In this document: positions 35,196-48,339 of the stretch, one piece after another | Numbering within the stretch: position 1 is the stretch's first letter | How the letters are laid out: each line of letters begins with the position of its first letter | From: Calamus simplicifolius | Lineage: Eukaryota; Streptophyta; Magnoliopsida; Arecales; Arecaceae | Reading direction: 5' to 3' | Length of the DNA: 64,000 bases | Assembly: GCA_900491605.1 (NCBI GenBank) | Contig: UESW01004362.1 | Location: forward strand, 588,244-652,243 | Position numbers and translations under genes: made by a program | Notes under the pieces: generated by a model | What the model was told of the DNA's origin: nothing | The model's database searches: none | What the model saw: only the letters and a program-made list of their open reading frames with translations

Positions 35196-36264
35196 TGATG
35201 TGGCTGATCCGATGTCGTTAGAGTTAACCGTGAAGGAAACTGACGGAGCCCCATCTCGGTCCCACTGGGTGACTTCGGCCTCCGAGGTCCCTTCGGTCTC
35301 CGGGGTCCCCTTGCCCTCGGCTTCGGACCTGACACCCCCTCGGCCTCGAGCTTCCGCCTCGGCCTCGGCATCGCGCCTCCGCCTCGACCTTGGCCTCGCA
35401 CCTCCGCCTCGGCCTCGAGCCTCCGCTCCCCTCGGCACTCGGCTGCCCCCTCGGCCTCGTACAGCCTCAGCCTCGGCTCTTCAACTCAGCCTCGGCCTCA
35501 GCTCCCAGCACCAAGCTCCCCTCGGCACTCGGCTGCCACCTCGGCCTTGTACGGCCTCAAGCCTCGGCTCCTTCGGAAGCTGTCGATCGACCCCCCTCGG
35601 CCATGCAAGTGAACAGTGCTATGCAAGCACTCTATAATCAATGCTCTGAGGGACAGCTGGTTTCAACTCTAAACTTCATCATCTACCCCAAGGCTGCACC
35701 TTGGGGCCCACATGGCTAACTTTATCACCCATCACTGCCTGCGCAGGACAACCAAAAAGGTGACATAGGGGACACGTCTAGCAAGTGCCGTAACGGTTGG
35801 CCACCCCTGCAGCAGCCTGCGATAGCTGTCCAAACCAAAATAGCACCTGCCAACTAGCTGTAGCCGCCTACTCTGGCGGGACACAGCCTGCAGCCTGACA
35901 CATCATGTGGAGCGTTATTTGGAGCCTTAACCACTCAAGCCAGATAAACTCTAAGCATTTATAAAATGGGTAAGAGGGACCCCCGACGAGATAACTAAGA
36001 ACGAACTCATCCCATTCCAAAATGCTCATTCTTGCTCACATAGAGCACGCTCTAAGCCTCTCTCTCTCCTCTCTTTCAGCTTCCTCAAGCTCACAGCTAT
36101 TGCCCAGAGCACTGACTTGAGCATCGGAGGGTCTCGCCAGAACCTCCGGCCCTCCGGGACTTGTTTGCAGGCACAGACGCAAGAAGCTCGCCGGAGGATC
36201 CCGAGCTCGCTGAGGAGGCGACCGGATGCTCGCCGACGTTCGAGGACGGTGTTTGGCATCAACA
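35196..36264 (+). repeat. 3' LTR of the LARD-like element
   Basis: 1069 bases. Contains an expanded CTCGGCCTCG(A/G)GC(C/T)TCCGC tract (35330-35590) that explains the extra length over the 5' LTR. Ends TTGGCATCAACA before AGTAA. Confidence 0.88.
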
Positions 36265-36269
36265 AGTAA

Positions 36270-37339
36270 TATTCACCACAAATGTCTTGAGAGATGTTGG
36301 TATAAAGACAAAACCTCTACCACAAATAATTCCTACAAAATATGATTAATGCCTAAACAAATTAACGTCGTGGGGTGAATGCCGCATTCTTTGACGGTGT
36401 GCTCCGCGTGGAAATTTTATGCAGGTTTACATGATTTTCTAAAAGGAAAAGAATGTTGAGAACAAATTTAGAGTCTGAATTTAAATCTTTTATTAGTTAT
36501 GTGTTAATTAATTGTGTGATTGGCTTGATGTCAATATATAATTAATGTCTTCCAATGGATTGCGCCCTATCGACTCTAGAGAGCACTGAAAATGTTGATC
36601 AGCGATGATTACAGTGCAAATGGAAGTGGCCTCCCGGCTTACGCACGCGCGCGCACAGCGAGAGGGAAGTTATAATGGCCCAAACCGCCGCACATCTTTT
36701 GCAACCTCGCCTTCTCTCTGCCTATCAAAGCTATCTCTACCACGATTGAAGAGTCTTTGACCCTCTTCTTACATTAAAAAATGCAATTTTTAATTTTCTC
36801 GCCCTGCTCCGCTTTACTGCAAAAGGTTGCTTCAATTCCCGTTAATGTAATATTTTTTGCATTTTAAATTTCTTTTTACTGCTTGTTGAAAGATTTGAAT
36901 AAGGAGGGTAGGTAAGAAGAGGTAGGGATAATGATTAAGATAAGGATAGGCTTGAATCACGCACGGAACATTTTTTTTAATCATTATTTGGATCCTTTCA
37001 AATGCTAGGTGGGTGAATAGTAAATATGCCGTAGAATAGGACAAGCCTTTGATCGAGTTTGTACCAAAGCACTAATAAACTCGATTGTAGATAAAAACAT
37101 ATTGGTTTTCTGATTCTCTGTTGATTTGATTTGTGTGTGGATTTATAGAAGTTGAGCGCTGCGGCACTGGAGCCTGTGAAGCGTCGATTCCCAGAGAGCC
37201 ACATTGCTTCGCAATATATCCATTGCAGAGATTTGAAACGGATAAAATTTCGTTTTGAAATGAAGCATCACGACGCTTCGGCTTCTGAGGCGAGAATCGC
37301 TGCGGGAGAGTCCGCGACTATTCCTAAACACATCCATAA
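36270..37339. other. No gene seen; possible LTR of copia 3 at the right end
   Basis: Nothing recognisable from 36270 to about 37000. On the - strand 37340-37140 reads TGTTTATGGATGTG at its start and has CTATAAATCC about 195 bases later. This could be the U3/TATA part of a 3' LTR for the neighbouring - strand copia element, but no second LTR copy is present to prove it. Confidence 0.35.
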
Positions 37340-37899
37340 ACACCTACTTAGTTTATTTAAATAAAATCTCAATAATCCCCAACTTGTTTAAAACAAACTA
37401 AGTCCACATCTAAAATTAAGGACAAGAGCATTAATACAACTAGGTATCTTTCGATTTGAACCTAACTTCAGTGAAAATACCATAAAGCTTTAACAAAATT
37501 TTAGGTAGCATAAACGCTTTGAATCAGTTATTCCTTGTGTCAAAACCGGTGATACTTCACACACACTCCTTAGTATTTCTTGTCTACACCACACGCTTAA
37601 CATAATTTATAGCCATGTGCTTATCCTATTTCATGAATCTTTTCATGAAAGAAACTCCAACTCTCACTTGAGACGACACCATCTTAAGGTTCACATAGAT
37701 GAAGAAGTTCTTTCAGTATCTCTGTTACAACAGATACTTATCCACATGACTAAACTTCATTAATAGTTTAAAAAACTCAACCCTCCAACTTGTAACAGTC
37801 AACACTATACACTAAGTGCAACTACAATCCACTTATCAATGACTTGTTGTTACCCATTGAACCTAAGACTAGTCATTTCCTAGTATTAGGTTAGGTTGC

Positions 37900-40800
37900 C
37901 ATCATTGGTGGACTTTTACTCAAAGAGTTTTAGACCCATCCCTCTTGAAGTCGTCTTCACTAAATCTCTTGTAAGAGGTTTAGTAAGTGGATCAGCTAGA
38001 TTATAGCTTGATCGCACAAAAGTGAGAGAAATTATGCCATCCTTGATTAATTTTCTCACATACTCATGTCTCAGACTAATATGTCTAGACTTCCCATTGT
38101 ATACTTCACTGTACGCTCTGGCTAAAGCAGCTTGGCTATCAAATGTATCGATACAGTTAAAATATTCTCATAAGCCAATGAGAATTTCAATAGAAGATCC
38201 CTTAACCACTCAGCTCATGTCCTACTAAAGCTAGAGCCACAAACTCTGACTCCATTGTTGAGTGTGTAATGCAAGTTTGTTTCTTGGATTTTCAAGATAT
38301 TGCACCACTTGCTAGTATAAACACCCAACCAATGGTAGATTTACTATCTCCCACACTCATATCCAACTTGCATTGGTATATCCTTCTAATACAGCAGAAA
38401 ATTTAAAGTATTGTAGACCTAGACTTTTGATTTTCAAAAGACAACCAAAGACTACCAATAGCCTTCCAATACTCTACACTCGGATTGCTAGTAAACCTAC
38501 TCAGCTTACTGACTGCAAATGCTATATCGGGTCTAGTGCATTGCATCAAATACATTAGACAACCAATAGCACTTGCATACTCAAGTTGAGCCACGGCTCA
38601 TCCACTATTCTTTTCAAGCTTTAGACTTGGATCGAACGAGATGCTCACTTCTTTGAATTCAAATGTTTGAACTTGTGTAACACTTTCTCAACATAATGTG
38701 ATTAACTAAGTTCAAAACCTTCACTATTTTGTTTCACTTTAATGCCCAAAATAGTATCAACTTGTCCAAGATCTTTCATCTTGAAAGTAGATAATAGAAA
38801 CCTTTTTGTTTCTTGTATGCCTTTCATTTTATTGCTAATGATCAACATATCATCAACATAAAGGCACACATATACCACAAAGTCACCATGCACTTTAGTA
38901 TATAAACACTTATCAAAAACGTTATGAACAAATCCATTTGAGAGTATGACAAAGTCAAACTTCTCATGCCATTGTTTGGACGCTTGTTTCAATTCATACA
39001 AAGATTTAACAGCTTGCATACTTTATGTTCATTACTCAGTAGAACAAAACCCTTGTTACTCCATATAGACCTCCTCATCGAGTTCACCATTTAGGAATGC
39101 CATTTTGACATCCATTTGATGAACATAAAGGTTGTGTAGTGAAGTCAATGCAAACAATACTCTAATTGTTGTTATTCTAGCTACAGGTGCGTATATATCA
39201 AAATAGTCAATCCTTCTTTTTGTCGAAAACCTTTAGTTACTAGTCTCGCCTTATAAGTGTTTAAAGTACCATCACTATAATACTTCTTCTTAAACACTCA
39301 TTTACAATCAATAGGCTTAGACCCTTTGGGTAAATCGACAAGCTCCCAAGTATGGTTTGATATAATAGAATCCATCTCATCTTGAATAGCTTCCTTCCAA
39401 AAGCAGAATCTCTCAAAGCCATTTCTTCCTTAAAAGTTTTAGGATCGTCTTTCACTTAAAGAACAATAGGTACCTTACGATTAAAATTTCTCGACTTCCT
39501 TCTGCCAAATAGAAAGAAATGAGTTGAGAATCTATCTCTTTGGGTCCTAAATTCTTAACTTTTTAGATTCTGTTACTTTTTCAAAGTTCGTTGTTCTTCT
39601 TTAATAATTTTGAAGAATTCTCTTTGCAAGAATCTTCATGTGTGGGACTTTAGAATTCTTTCTTGAAGTGATAAAATTCTTAAAGAACTCCACATCTCTA
39701 GATTCTATTATCACATTAGACTCCAAATTAAGGAGTCTATAGGCTTTCTATTTGTAGCATATCCTACAAAAGCACACTTAATTCCATGAGGACCCAACTT
39801 AGTCCTTTTAGGATCGTGTTCTTGTAATAAGCAAGACACCCCCATACTTTAAAATAGCCTATATTAGGCTTTCTGCCTTTCCATAACTCATATGGAGAGG
39901 TCTTATTCTTTTAGTAGAAATTCTATTAAGAATATGATATGCAATAATAATGCTTCACCCCATAAATTAAAAGGCAACTCAGCATGCAACAACATAGCAT
40001 TTATCATCTCTAGAAATGTTCTATTTTTACATTCTGCTAACCCATTTTGTTCGGATATGCGTGGTGCAAAACACTCATGTATGATTCTATTTTGTTCATA
40101 AAATACATTAAAATTATTAGAAAAATATTTTCTACCCCTATCACTTCTAAGGATTTTAATATTTCTACCTAATTGATTTTTCACTTCTGCTTTATAAACT
40201 TTAAAAGCATGGAAAGCCTCATCTTTGTGCTTAAGTAAGTAAATGTATGTATATCTAGAGTAATCATCAATAAAAGTAATGAAATATCTATTACCACCTC
40301 TAGTTAACATACCATTTAACTCACAAATATCACTATGCATAAGTTCTAGCAAATTAGTATTCCTCCTACACTATGAAATAGCTTCTTAGTAATCTTTGAT
40401 TTAATGCAAATTTTACATTTATTAAACTTATCAACATTGCAAGAAATCATGCCATATTTAATTAATCTTTTCATAGTGCTAATACCAATATGTGCTAATC
40501 TACCATCATAAAGTAACGGAATCATCAATATAAGCAGAAGACACATTATTATTATTATTATTGTCAACAATACAAAGCTTGACCATTCCATCAGTAGAAT
40601 AGCTTTTTTCCAATAGAAACACCATTGGGACAATATAAGTTTTTCCAACTCAAATACACTTTTAATCCCCGGTTTGTCCAATAAATCCCCACTAACAAGA
40701 TTCCTATTTATATTCGGCACATATAGCACATTGATCAAAGTGATCTTCTTGTCGGAGGTGAAGTAAAGATCCACGCTTCCTTTCCCAAGCATCTTGGACC

Positions 40801-41740
40801 GACCTTCATTGTCCATTTATATTTTTTGTCCATTGGTGATATCCACATAAGTCTTGAAAAGTGACTTGTCATAGAAAATATGGACGATGGCACAAGTATC
40901 GTACCACTAACTGAGAACCTTGCCTCTGACCACCATGACTTCGCTCATGGTAGTGACGATCTTATCGTCTACTTCAGTTACATTTGCTTTATTGGTTTGC
41001 CCTTTTCGGTGCCTGCAACACGAGCAAAGTGCCCATATTTGCCACATACAAAGCAACTCACATTGGACTTATTTTTGTTGGATTTCTTGAACTTATCTTA
41101 ATCTCTTTTGGACTGAGTTTGTTCTCGTTCATTTTCTTGGACTTCTTAGGATTGCTCACAACATTTGCCTTTGAAGTACCAAAATTCACTTTCTCAATCT
41201 TTTCACACACCCTCAATTCCTCCTCGATTCAAAGATGTTTTTGCAATTGTTCCAAGGAATAATCCTTGGAGTTGTGAAGCAGTTTCTTTCTGAATCCATT
41301 CTAAGATGATGACAACTTTATAATAATCGCACCTACTTGGAAAGGTTCGGGAACCTCTATCTTCATCGCCACCAATTTGTTGACAATAATTTGTAACTCA
41401 TGCATTTGTGCAAGAATTGCTTTCTCATCATTCATCTTGAAATCAAAGTACTTAGAGATGAAAAAAATTTAGTACCTTCTTCCTTGGCCTTATACTTGAA
41501 TTCAAGCGCATTTCAAATCTCCCACGGAGATTAAGTATTGGTGTAGAGGTTGTAGAGGTGATCCGATAATGTGTTGAGGATGTGGCCATGACATATGAGT
41601 TCATCTTCATGCCTCTTCTTTCTTTTGGCCTTAAGTTCATCAGAGTCCTCGGTGGTGGGCTCGAAAATAGATGCAAAATCCGGATCCAACACATAGAAGA
41701 TCTTCAACGCCGTAAGTAATTGTTGGCAATATTGGATCTT
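37900..41740 (-). pseudogene. Ty1/copia gag-pol remnant (copia 3)
   Basis: Right to left. Gag near 41720-41450 (LKIFYVLDPDF, ICHGHILNTLSDHLYNLYT, NALEFKYKAKEEG). Knuckle CFVCGKYGHFAR with a shift before its last Cys at about 41010-41060. Protease/pre-integrase 40346-40816 (GKGSVDLYFTSDKKITLINVLYVP). Integrase 39903-40352 (HSDICELNGMLTRGG, DDYSRYTYIYLLKHKDEAF, RSDRGRKYFSNNF; the canonical GGE/GEY Glu is changed). RT 38700-39470 (KSLYELKQA, YVDDMLIISNK). RNase H tail from about 38600 to 37930, ending LADPLTKPLTRDLV and GMGLKL. Heavily frameshifted. Confidence 0.85.
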
Positions 41741-41932
41741 TCAATAAATAATTTGTTACATAAAATTACTTATAAAAATAGTTGCCTGATGCAGAATTCA
41801 TCATAATAGTATTTACCCTGATGCAGAGTTCATTATAATAGTATATAGACTTGAGACTTGAATCTGATTAGATTTTTATAGCCTTTTCTACAAATAACTA
41901 TTCTTGCTAACTTTATCAAGTGGAGAGAGGAC

Positions 41933-41977
<45 letters not shown>

Positions 41978-42581
41978 TTCATTGGTATTCCATCAAACAC
42001 CAAATTAATTACTTTAATTCCATTTAATACCAAAATTAACGGCTTAATGCTAATGGCTTAAACTTTCGGACCATTAACATCCGATTCGGTAGCCCTTCGT
42101 CTTCTGCACACGCAAAAGAAAATGGTAGCCTTTGTCTTTCGCGAGAAAAGAGCGATTCTTCGCCTTCGTAACAATCTAACATGGGCATAACGTAAAGATC
42201 AATCTAACATTCTCTGAGACCTTCTCCCAGGCCGAAAGAATATTTAATAGTGTAAACATTAGGCGCGCAAAATTAAATTTCATAATGTCATTTTTTCATC
42301 TTGATCGACTTTAACATGATAAATTATATAATAAGAGTTATGGCGGTCATACACATCTAATTTGCATACTCCCTTCCATATACTATTGTATTAGCAAACG
42401 ATAGGTCACATAATTTATATAAATAACTTAATGTCCACTTAATTGTCTTAAAGACACAGTAATTTTCTTGTTCAAAACAGCAAGTGTATACAAGCATAAG
42501 TAAGTGTTTACAAGCATAAGAAATAATAAATAATAAATAATAAAAGAAAATATCATATTAATGAGCTCAAGAGTGGCACAA
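41741..42581. other. Non-coding spacer between two copia remnants
   Basis: Contains a (TA)n microsatellite at 41935-41975 and the repeated phrase GATGCAGA(A/G)TTCAT(C/T)ATAATAGTAT near 41790 and 41820. It probably holds LTR sequence of one or both copia elements, but I could not pair any repeats. Confidence 0.45.
41935..41975. repeat. (TA)n microsatellite
   Basis: About twenty TA units. Confidence 0.95.
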
Positions 42582-42665
42582 CATCATCATAATCAATCTT
42601 CAATTCATAGCATCATCATAATCAATCTTCAATACATAACATCATCATAATCAATCTTCAATACA
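42582..42665. repeat. 29-base unit repeated three times
   Basis: CATCATCATAATCAATCTTC followed by AAT(A/T)CATA, starting at 42582, 42611 and 42640. It sits just 3' (on the - strand) of the copia 4 RNase H end. Confidence 0.9.
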
Positions 42666-42679
42666 ACCAAGACCCATTC

Positions 42680-45600
42680 TATGTACATGTTCTTTAAATG
42701 TTTTTGGTTGTAAACCTTTAGTTAAAGGATCTGCAATTATAAGATCCGTTCTAATATGTTCAATGCATACTCTTTATTTCCGGACCTCCTCCTTGATAGT
42801 AAAGTACTTTAATTCCATATGTTTAGCACCTCTAGAATATTTGTCATTCTTGGAGAAGAAAACTGTCGCGAAATTGTCACAATAAATTTACAGCGGCTTG
42901 GTAATGGTGTCGACAACCTCAAGTCCCAAAATAAAGTTCCGTAGCCATAATGCGTGAATTGTAGCTTCATAACAAGCTACAAACTCTGCTTCCATAGTGG
43001 ATGAGGTAACAATAGATTGTTTGGCATTTTTCATGAAATTGCTCTTTCTCCCAATAGGAACACATAGTCAAAAGTTGACTTTCTACTGTCAACACAACCA
43101 ACAAAATCTGAATCTGAATATCCAATCACTTCCAACTGATCAGACCTTCTAAATGTGAGAATATAATCCTTAGTTCCTTGAAGGTATCTCATCACTTTCA
43201 TTGCAGCTTTCCAATGATCAATATCAGGGTTACTCTGATATCGGCCCAACATCCTAACCGCGAAGCTGATATCTGGTCTTGTGCAAGTTTGCAAATACAT
43301 CAAGCTATCCACAATAGAAGCATATGGAATAGATTCCATTTGCTTAAGTTCCACATCATTCTTTGGACATTGCATAAGACTAAATTTATCCCCTTTTTGT
43401 ATTGGGACAATACCTGCTGAACAGTTGTTCATATTAAATTTCTCAAGAATTTTCTCGATGTAAGTTTTTTGAGACCCTAACAATCCATGTAATCTCTTTA
43501 TGAATATGAAAATTCCTATCACATAAGATGTCTCTCTCATATCTTTCATCTCAACATTCTTAAAGAGGAAATTTTTAGTCTCATACAAGATACCTAAATC
43601 ATTAGCAGCAAGCAAAATATCATCAACATATAGAACCAAAAATATAAACTTACTTCCACAAATATTTTGGTAAATGCACCGATCAACAATATTTTCATGA
43701 AAACCAAAAGATGTAATAGTATCATTGAACTTAATATATCATTGTATGAAAGCTTGTTTAAGTCCATATATTGATTTCTTAAGTTTACACACCATATGAT
43801 CCTTTCCTTCCATGGAAAAACCTTTAGGTTGATCCATATACATTTCTTCCTCTGTATCCACATTAAGAAAGGCTGTTTTCACATCCATTTGATGTAACTC
43901 TAAATCATATTGAGCTACCAAAGCCATAATGATTCTTAATGAATCTTTCTTTGAAACTGGTGAAAATGTTTCTTTATAATCAATGCCATCCTTTGAGTAT
44001 AACCCTTAGCGACAAGTATAGCTTTAAAACGTTCGATATTGCCATTCAAGTCACGTTTGGTTTTAAAAACCCATTTACATCCAACTCGTTTAGAATATTC
44101 TAGCAATTCGACAAGATCCCAGACATTATTTTAGTCATTAATTTTAATTCATCTTTTATAGCATTAATCCATTTATCAGACTTATCAATGTTAATGGCTT
44201 GTGAAAATGAAACATAATCTTCATAAATGCCACAATCAAAATCTGACTCTTGCAAATAAACCAAATAATCATCTGAAATAGCTAATTTTTGCATCCTTAC
44301 GGGTTTACTTAAAGCTATTCCACATGGTTCAATTTTGTCAGCTATTGGTAGGTTAGGCACTTCATGGGGTACTTTTTCATTCAAAAATTATTCATTGTTG
44401 TTTTGTTTTTGTAATTTTGGAACAATGTAAGGAATGATTGTAGATTCAGAATATTTATGGGTAATGAAACATTAACCCTTACTTCATTGATATCCACAAT
44501 ATGTTTATCAGCACTCCCACTAACTTCACCATTCTCAATGAATTTGGCATTGCTTGTCTCAATAATTCTAGAACTATGGTTTGGACAATAAAACCTGTAC
44601 CCTTTGATTTCTCTGGGTAACCTATAAAGTAACCACTGATAGTTTGAGAATCCAATTTCTTTTCATGTAGATTATACACTCGTGCTTCTACTGGACAACC
44701 CCAAACATGCAGGTGTCTTAGACTAGGTTTCCTTCCAGTCCATAACTCAAAAGGAGTTTTAGAAACTGCCTTACTAGGAATCCTATTCAGTAAATATACT
44801 GCAGTTCTAAGAGCATACGTCCACAAAGATTTTGGTAATAAGGAATTACTTATCATACTCCTAACCATATCCATTAATGTCCTATTTCATCTTTCTGCCA
44901 CATCATTTTGTTGAGGTGTGCCCGACATAGTATACTGTGCACATATGCCATGTCTTTCGAGGAATTTTGCAAATGGACCTGGATTTTTCCCTAATTCATT
45001 ATACTTTCCATAATACTCACCACCTCTATCAGATCTTACTATTTGTACTTTTCTATCTAGTTGTCTTTTAACCTCTTGAGTAAATACCTCAAGAGCATTT
45101 ACAGCTTGAGATTTTGCTTTAAGTAAATAAACATATTCATAACGTGAAAAATTAATAGAGGTGATAAAGAACTTTTCTCCACTAAAGGATGGAGTATCAA
45201 AAGGTCCACATATAATAGTGTGTATAATTTTAAGAAGCTGAGTACTTTTTGTAGCTCCTTTCTTGTTATATTTGGTTTGCTTTCCCTTAATGCAATCCAC
45301 ACATAAACCAAGATCAGTAAAATCTAGATTTGGTAGAATCTCATTCTTTACTAATCTTTGTAGTCTTTCTTTGGATACATGACCCAAATGTTTGTGCCAT
45401 AAGAAAGCAGAGTTGTCATTTGCCATACTACGCTTAATTCCAATATTTTGATGAACATACATCAGGGATGCAGAAAATTTATCATTAAGTTTCAATTTAT
45501 ATAATTCATCTATAAGAATTTTAGAACCAATAAAGAAACCATTTTATTAAATAAACTGAAATATCCTTTTCCAGTCTTAAAACTAAACCCATTAACTCAA

Positions 45601-46704
45601 GTTTCGAAATAGAAACTAAATTTCTAGAAAGTGAAGGGACATAGAGAGTTTGTAGTAGATTCAGGTGATGCCCAGTATCTAAAGTAAGACGATAAGTCCC
45701 TATGCCTTCAATTGGGGCCTTCTCTCGGTTCCCTATGAACAAGAAGTTCTCTTTTGGGTTTATGCTCTGGATTGTAAGGAATCCCTGCATTACATTAGAA
45801 GCATGTGTAGTGGCACTAGAATCTAACTACCAAGTGTTAGAAGGAACTTCAGATAAGTTTGATTCATAAATTGGAGAAGCATAATGAAAGATACTTTCTT
45901 TTCGAACCAAGCTTTTTGTTTTAGACAATCTTTCTGATAATATCCTTTTTTCTTACAAAAGTGACATTTATCTTTCTTTCTTTCTTTCTTATCATTATCA
46001 GCAATCCGTGATACTTTAGTGGGTGCTTTCTTCTTAAATTTCTTGATTTTGGTTTGATAACTTTACTAGCTTCTTGACCCACTAGGTTTATTGAATGATC
46101 CCCTTGTGCTTTTAATCTCCTTTCCTCTTGAGTAAGCTTACTAGCCAATTCATTAACATCCCATTTATCTTTAATAGTGTTAGAGTTAATTTGAAAAGGC
46201 CCATACTCTTGAGGTAATGAGTTCATAATAAATTGTACCAGAAAGGAGTCATCTAGAACCATTCCCAGGGTTAAGTCTTGCTGCAATATTAGTCATATCA
46301 AGGATATATTGCTGCATACTTTGCGACCCATCATATTTCATGATCGTGAGTTCAGCCATCAGTATCCCTGCAAGTGATTTATTAGCGGAACGAAAGCGCT
46401 TTTCCACAAGCTTATGATATTCTTTAGCTGTTACACTTTCTGGAAGAGTAGACTTAATGTTGTTGGCATTTGTCATTCTCATGAAACTTAGACATAATCT
46501 ATTAGATCTATCCCATGGTTTATGTTTTAACTTCTCTGCCTCACAGCTCATATCCGTAAGGTCAGTAGGTTTTTCTTCTAATAGTGCCAAGTCAAGATCC
46601 AAGATACTTAAATGGAAATTAACTTGCTCACGCCATTCAGAGAAGTTTAAGCCATTAAAGATAGTAACAGCAGAAGCAATGTAGGGAAACCATTTCAAAA
46701 ACAT
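42680..46704 (-). pseudogene. Ty1/copia gag-pol remnant (copia 4)
   Basis: Gag starts near 46704: FNGLNFSEWREQVNFHL, ITMTNANNIK-like and MAELTIMKYDGSQSMQQYI. Knuckle CHFCKKKGYYQKDC near 45930-45970 in a shifted frame. Protease region 45521-45840 (LTLDTGHHLNLLQTLYVPSLSRNLVS). Integrase 44479-45495: WHKHLGHVSKERL zinc-finger half, CVDCIKGKQTK, RSDRGGEYYGKYNE, TPQQNDVAER, then WGCPVEARVYN. RT 43594-44100: MDVKTAFLN, YMDQPKGF, KKSIYGLKQA, YVDDILLAAND (about 43630). RNase H 42690-43560 ends HMELKYFTIKEEV and LIIADPLTKGLQP. It preserves longer open stretches than copia 1 or 3 but has several shifts. LTRs not identified. Confidence 0.87.
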
Positions 46705-46969
46705 AAATGCTTAAATTCAGATAATTAAACACAAATATATTATAGATTTCCTTTGGATAAATACAACAATATATCATAATTAGAATGCTATTTAAACTTT
46801 AAAAAAATTAATAAATCTTATCAAATATATATATAGTATCTTTGGATATCCATATTATATTTGATAAGAGAATATTAGATTTTCTCCTTTAGGTTTGTTG
46901 GTTATAGAATATTAATCCACCTTTGGGAGAATTCTTAATTTCTAACAACCAACAAATCTTAACAACATT
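46705..46969. other. AT-rich leader side of copia 4, no gene
   Basis: Upstream of the gag start on the - strand; an LTR or leader is expected here, but no TG...CA boundary could be fixed. Confidence 0.3.
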
Positions 46970-47303
46970 CTATAAAATTTCATAAATTATATGACTGAAT
47001 ATAAACTAGTTTGGCCACTGTGGTGACTAACTAACTAATTTAATCTTGATGTCATATTATTAAAATTTCATAAATTATATGACTGAATATAAATTAGTTT
47101 GGCCACTTGGGTGACAAACTAACTAATTTAATTTTGATGTCATATTATTAAATTTTATAAATTATATGACTGAATATAAATTAGTTTGGCCACTTTGGTG
47201 ACTAACTAACTAATTTAATCTTAATATCATATAACTAAATAATAATACTAATATTATTAAAATTTCATAAATTATATGACTGAATATAAATTAGTTTGGC
47301 CAC
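46970..47303. repeat. 87-base tandem repeat, about four units, truncated by a gypsy LTR
   Basis: Unit contains CATAAATTATATGACTGAAT and AGTTTGGCCACT..GGTGAC, starting (at CATAAATT) at 46981, 47069, 47156 and 47266, so spacings are 88, 87 and 110. The last unit stops at TTTGGCCAC/ where the gypsy LTR begins at 47304. Confidence 0.88.
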
Positions 47304-48339
47304 TGATGCGTGTCGTAGCGCAACGATTTAAACACCTTAATTCACTATTAGAATAGCGAGAGTAAGGGATCGATTCCACAGGGACTTTAGTGATTATCTT
47401 GAAATAATTTTATAAATTTAACTAAATATATAACTAAGTAGATAATTAATAGTGCAAAATAATAAGATATGGTCTATCTTATAAGAGCACGGCCCGTACC
47501 CGTAGATCACGGCCCGTCCCTTTTAAGAATAGATCAGTCTAAATTATTTTCACTTAAATATAATTTAATAACAATTAAACATGATAAAATTTTATTTCAA
47601 TAATAAAAGTGCATATTAAAATCTAAAATAAAAGAGTTTTAATTTCTAACATGCAACAAAAATAATAAAATGAACCAGATGAACCAAGCCACGATCGTCT
47701 CCGACAGAGAATGGACTCCAATCCACGGACGAACAGGGCCTTCAAACAGAGCTCCACGGCACGGCTGGAACAACGAACAGAGCCTCCACGGACGCCTTGC
47801 ACGCTCCATGGACGAACAGAGGACTCACGGACGGATGAGGAAGGACCTCCCCTGATGCCCTCCTGGATCCCCTGCTGCTATTTGTAGATCCCAGACGCGG
47901 AAGACGCGGCGAGATTTTCAACAGAAAAGAGACGCGGAAGCAAAAAAAATCTAGATAAATCAATAAAATTCAAATTCCTTCTAAAGGAATTTAATTCTCT
48001 CAATTTGATAACTTCCAATCTAATCTATTCCTTAATTGGTGGAGGAAACGTTAGATTGAGAGAAGAATCGGCGGAAACAGAGGAAAAAAACGATGAAGTC
48101 GGCACTTGGTTTGCCGACTTTGCTTTAAAATCCGTGCTAAATCCTAAATATAAAATCAATTCCGCTCATCTTAAATCCGATTTGAGTGCCGTTTGCGTCA
48201 TTAAATCCCTAAAATCGAGCTCTTTAAATTGATAAGGTTTTATCAAAAATATTATATAAAATATTAAAATATTAAATAAAAATAGGTACGTTAAATTATT
48301 AATTAATAGGTTTAATGATAATTATTTATGCGTTTATCA
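47304..48339 (-). repeat. 3' LTR of a Ty3/gypsy element (Athila/Tat-like)
   Basis: On the - strand it runs TGATAAACGCATAAATAATT...CGACACGCATCA (1036 bases). The G-rich polypurine tract AAGTTGGGGGGAG lies directly upstream (48340-48352). Start and end with the TG/CA rule, plus integrase upstream, identify it as an LTR. Its partner would be beyond the N gap and is not in the window. Confidence 0.75.

Larger units (their letters stand above)
21992..36264 (+). mobile_element. LARD-like (non-autonomous, gypsy-type) LTR retrotransposon, host of a nested copia
   Basis: LTRs at 21992-22909 and 35196-36264, both starting TGATGTGGCTGATC and ending in CAACA, flanked by a perfect AGTAA duplication (21987-21991, 36265-36269). 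The primer site is directly after the 5' LTR (GATTGGCACGCCAAGTAGG). The purine-rich tract AGGGCGAGGGGAAATC lies directly before the 3' LTR. Only a gag-like 5' fragment is coding; no protease, RT or integrase is seen, hence non-autonomous. Element length without the nested copia is about 4.5 kb. GCCTCGG-rich minisatellites fill the 3' half. Gypsy affinity is inferred from the leader layout and the gag-like fragment. Confidence 0.82.

Noticed and set aside
36675..36750. 24-codon ORF (MAQTAAHLL...) after a GC-rich leader
   Set aside because: Too short and unsupported; no continuation after the stop by a clear intron.
37152..37364. 70-codon + strand ORF as a gene
   Set aside because: Lies antisense in probable copia LTR sequence; no motif.
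47670..48232. ORFs in both directions with Arg-rich content
   Set aside because: They fall inside the gypsy LTR and are incidental.
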